From Bacillota bacterium (GTDB lineage Bacteria > Bacillota > Dethiobacteria > SKNC01), in NCBI GenBank assembly GCA_007120745.1, contig SKNC01000067.1, forward strand, positions 1 to 6,329: DNA of 6,329 nt, read 5' to 3'. Position numbers and translations under genes: made by a program. The notes under the pieces are model-generated. The model searched no databases, was not told where the DNA came from, and saw nothing but the letters and a program-made list of their open reading frames with translations. Shown piece by piece: positions 5,980-6,329 of the stretch. The number at the start of each line of letters is the position of its first letter. Position 1 is the first letter of the stretch.

Positions 5980-6329
5980 CTACCAGAGATGGATCAGGTC
6001 GGTACCGACTTTCTCGGCAGTCTCTTTTTGTATCTTCAGCTTCCAGGAACGGTAGTCCAGGTGATAAAGCAGCTTTTCTGCAGCTACATCGGGATCCGTT
6101 TCAAAGTAGAAGAATCCACCGTATACGTCATGGGCGATCAGCTGGGCTACATCGTTTACTAACGGACTTCCTTGAATGGGAGGCCATACTCCAACGTGTA
6201 CCGGCAGACCTAAGGTCACTGCCCAGGACCCGATGGAAACCGCTTTCTCACTCATGGCTTCCGGTGCACTGGCTACATAAGGAATCCGGGGTACGTCCAC
6301 GCCCATGTCGTTGGCCATGGCGGTAGCCA
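5980..6329 (-). CDS. acsA: Carbon monoxide dehydrogenase catalytic subunit, C-terminal part (5' end beyond the window)
   Basis: C-terminal 115 residues of the Ni-Fe CODH subunit of the bifunctional CODH/ACS complex, which interconverts CO2 and CO at its C-cluster and feeds CO through a tunnel to AcsB. Conserved pieces are AMANDMGVD, VASAPEAMSEKAVSIGSWAV and LGLPVHVG. The lysine of SEKA matches the catalytic lysine of the family (K563 in Carboxydothermus CODH-II). It is followed by 87 residues, longer than I recall for CODH-II and consistent with the ACS-linked Moorella subunit, so acsA is preferred over a stand-alone cooS. The cluster cysteines lie upstream and outside the window; no cysteine occurs in the visible part. 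The stop codon TAG is 48 bp before acsB, which suggests one operon. The rest of the gene, about 80%, is not visible. Confidence 0.95.
   Translation of the reverse strand, partial: ATAMANDMGVDVPRIPYVASAPEAMSEKAVSIGSWAVTLGLPVHVGVWPPIQGSPLVNDVAQLIAHDVYGGFFYFETDPDVAAEKLLYHLDYRSWKLKIQKETAEKVGTDLIHLW

Overview
The window holds the downstream part of a Wood-Ljungdahl (reductive acetyl-CoA) gene cluster. All five recognisable genes lie on the minus strand. In transcription order, right to left, they are the 3' end of the carbon monoxide dehydrogenase subunit gene (acsA/cooS type, cut by the right edge), acsB (acetyl-CoA synthase), acsC and acsD (large and small subunits of the corrinoid iron-sulfur protein, CoFeSP), and acsE (methyltetrahydrofolate:CoFeSP methyltransferase). 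The three-domain ACS, the strong AGGAGG-type ribosome binding sites, moderate GC and high similarity to Moorella-type proteins point to an anaerobic Gram-positive Firmicute of class Clostridia. A Peptococcaceae / Desulfotomaculum-like organism is my best guess, but it is inference. The cluster does not reveal whether the pathway runs towards acetate or in the oxidative direction.

Layout: 5980-6329 is the CODH C-terminus. After a 48-bp gap comes acsB (3724-5931), then a 313-bp gap (3411-3723), acsC (2088-3410), a 67-bp gap, acsD (1046-2020), a 38-bp gap and acsE (216-1007). The left 215 bp are AT-rich and noncoding and carry two strong hairpins, which suits the end of the operon. There is no tRNA, rRNA, CRISPR array or transposase gene.

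How the genes work together: AcsE moves the methyl group of methyl-tetrahydrofolate to the cobalamin of AcsCD. AcsCD delivers it to the A-cluster of AcsB. The CODH subunit reduces CO2 to CO and channels CO to the same A-cluster, where acetyl-CoA is made with CoA. All diagnostic catalytic residues visible in the window are intact.

The part not explained by genes is the acsB-acsC interval. It contains a perfect 32-bp palindrome just after acsB, followed by a highly structured leader before acsC. In that leader two stems share one arm and so exclude each other, and one of them is followed by a T6 run. It could be an attenuator-like RNA that tunes CoFeSP against ACS, or a small dispersed repeat that inserted into the operon. 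A dubious 61-codon reading frame overlaps it. A second point of interest is the acsB start: the Shine-Dalgarno sequence is too close to the ATG and ideally spaced for a GTG two codons downstream. The accessory genes acsV and acsF/cooC, which I recall lying between acsC and acsD in Moorella, are absent from that position here.
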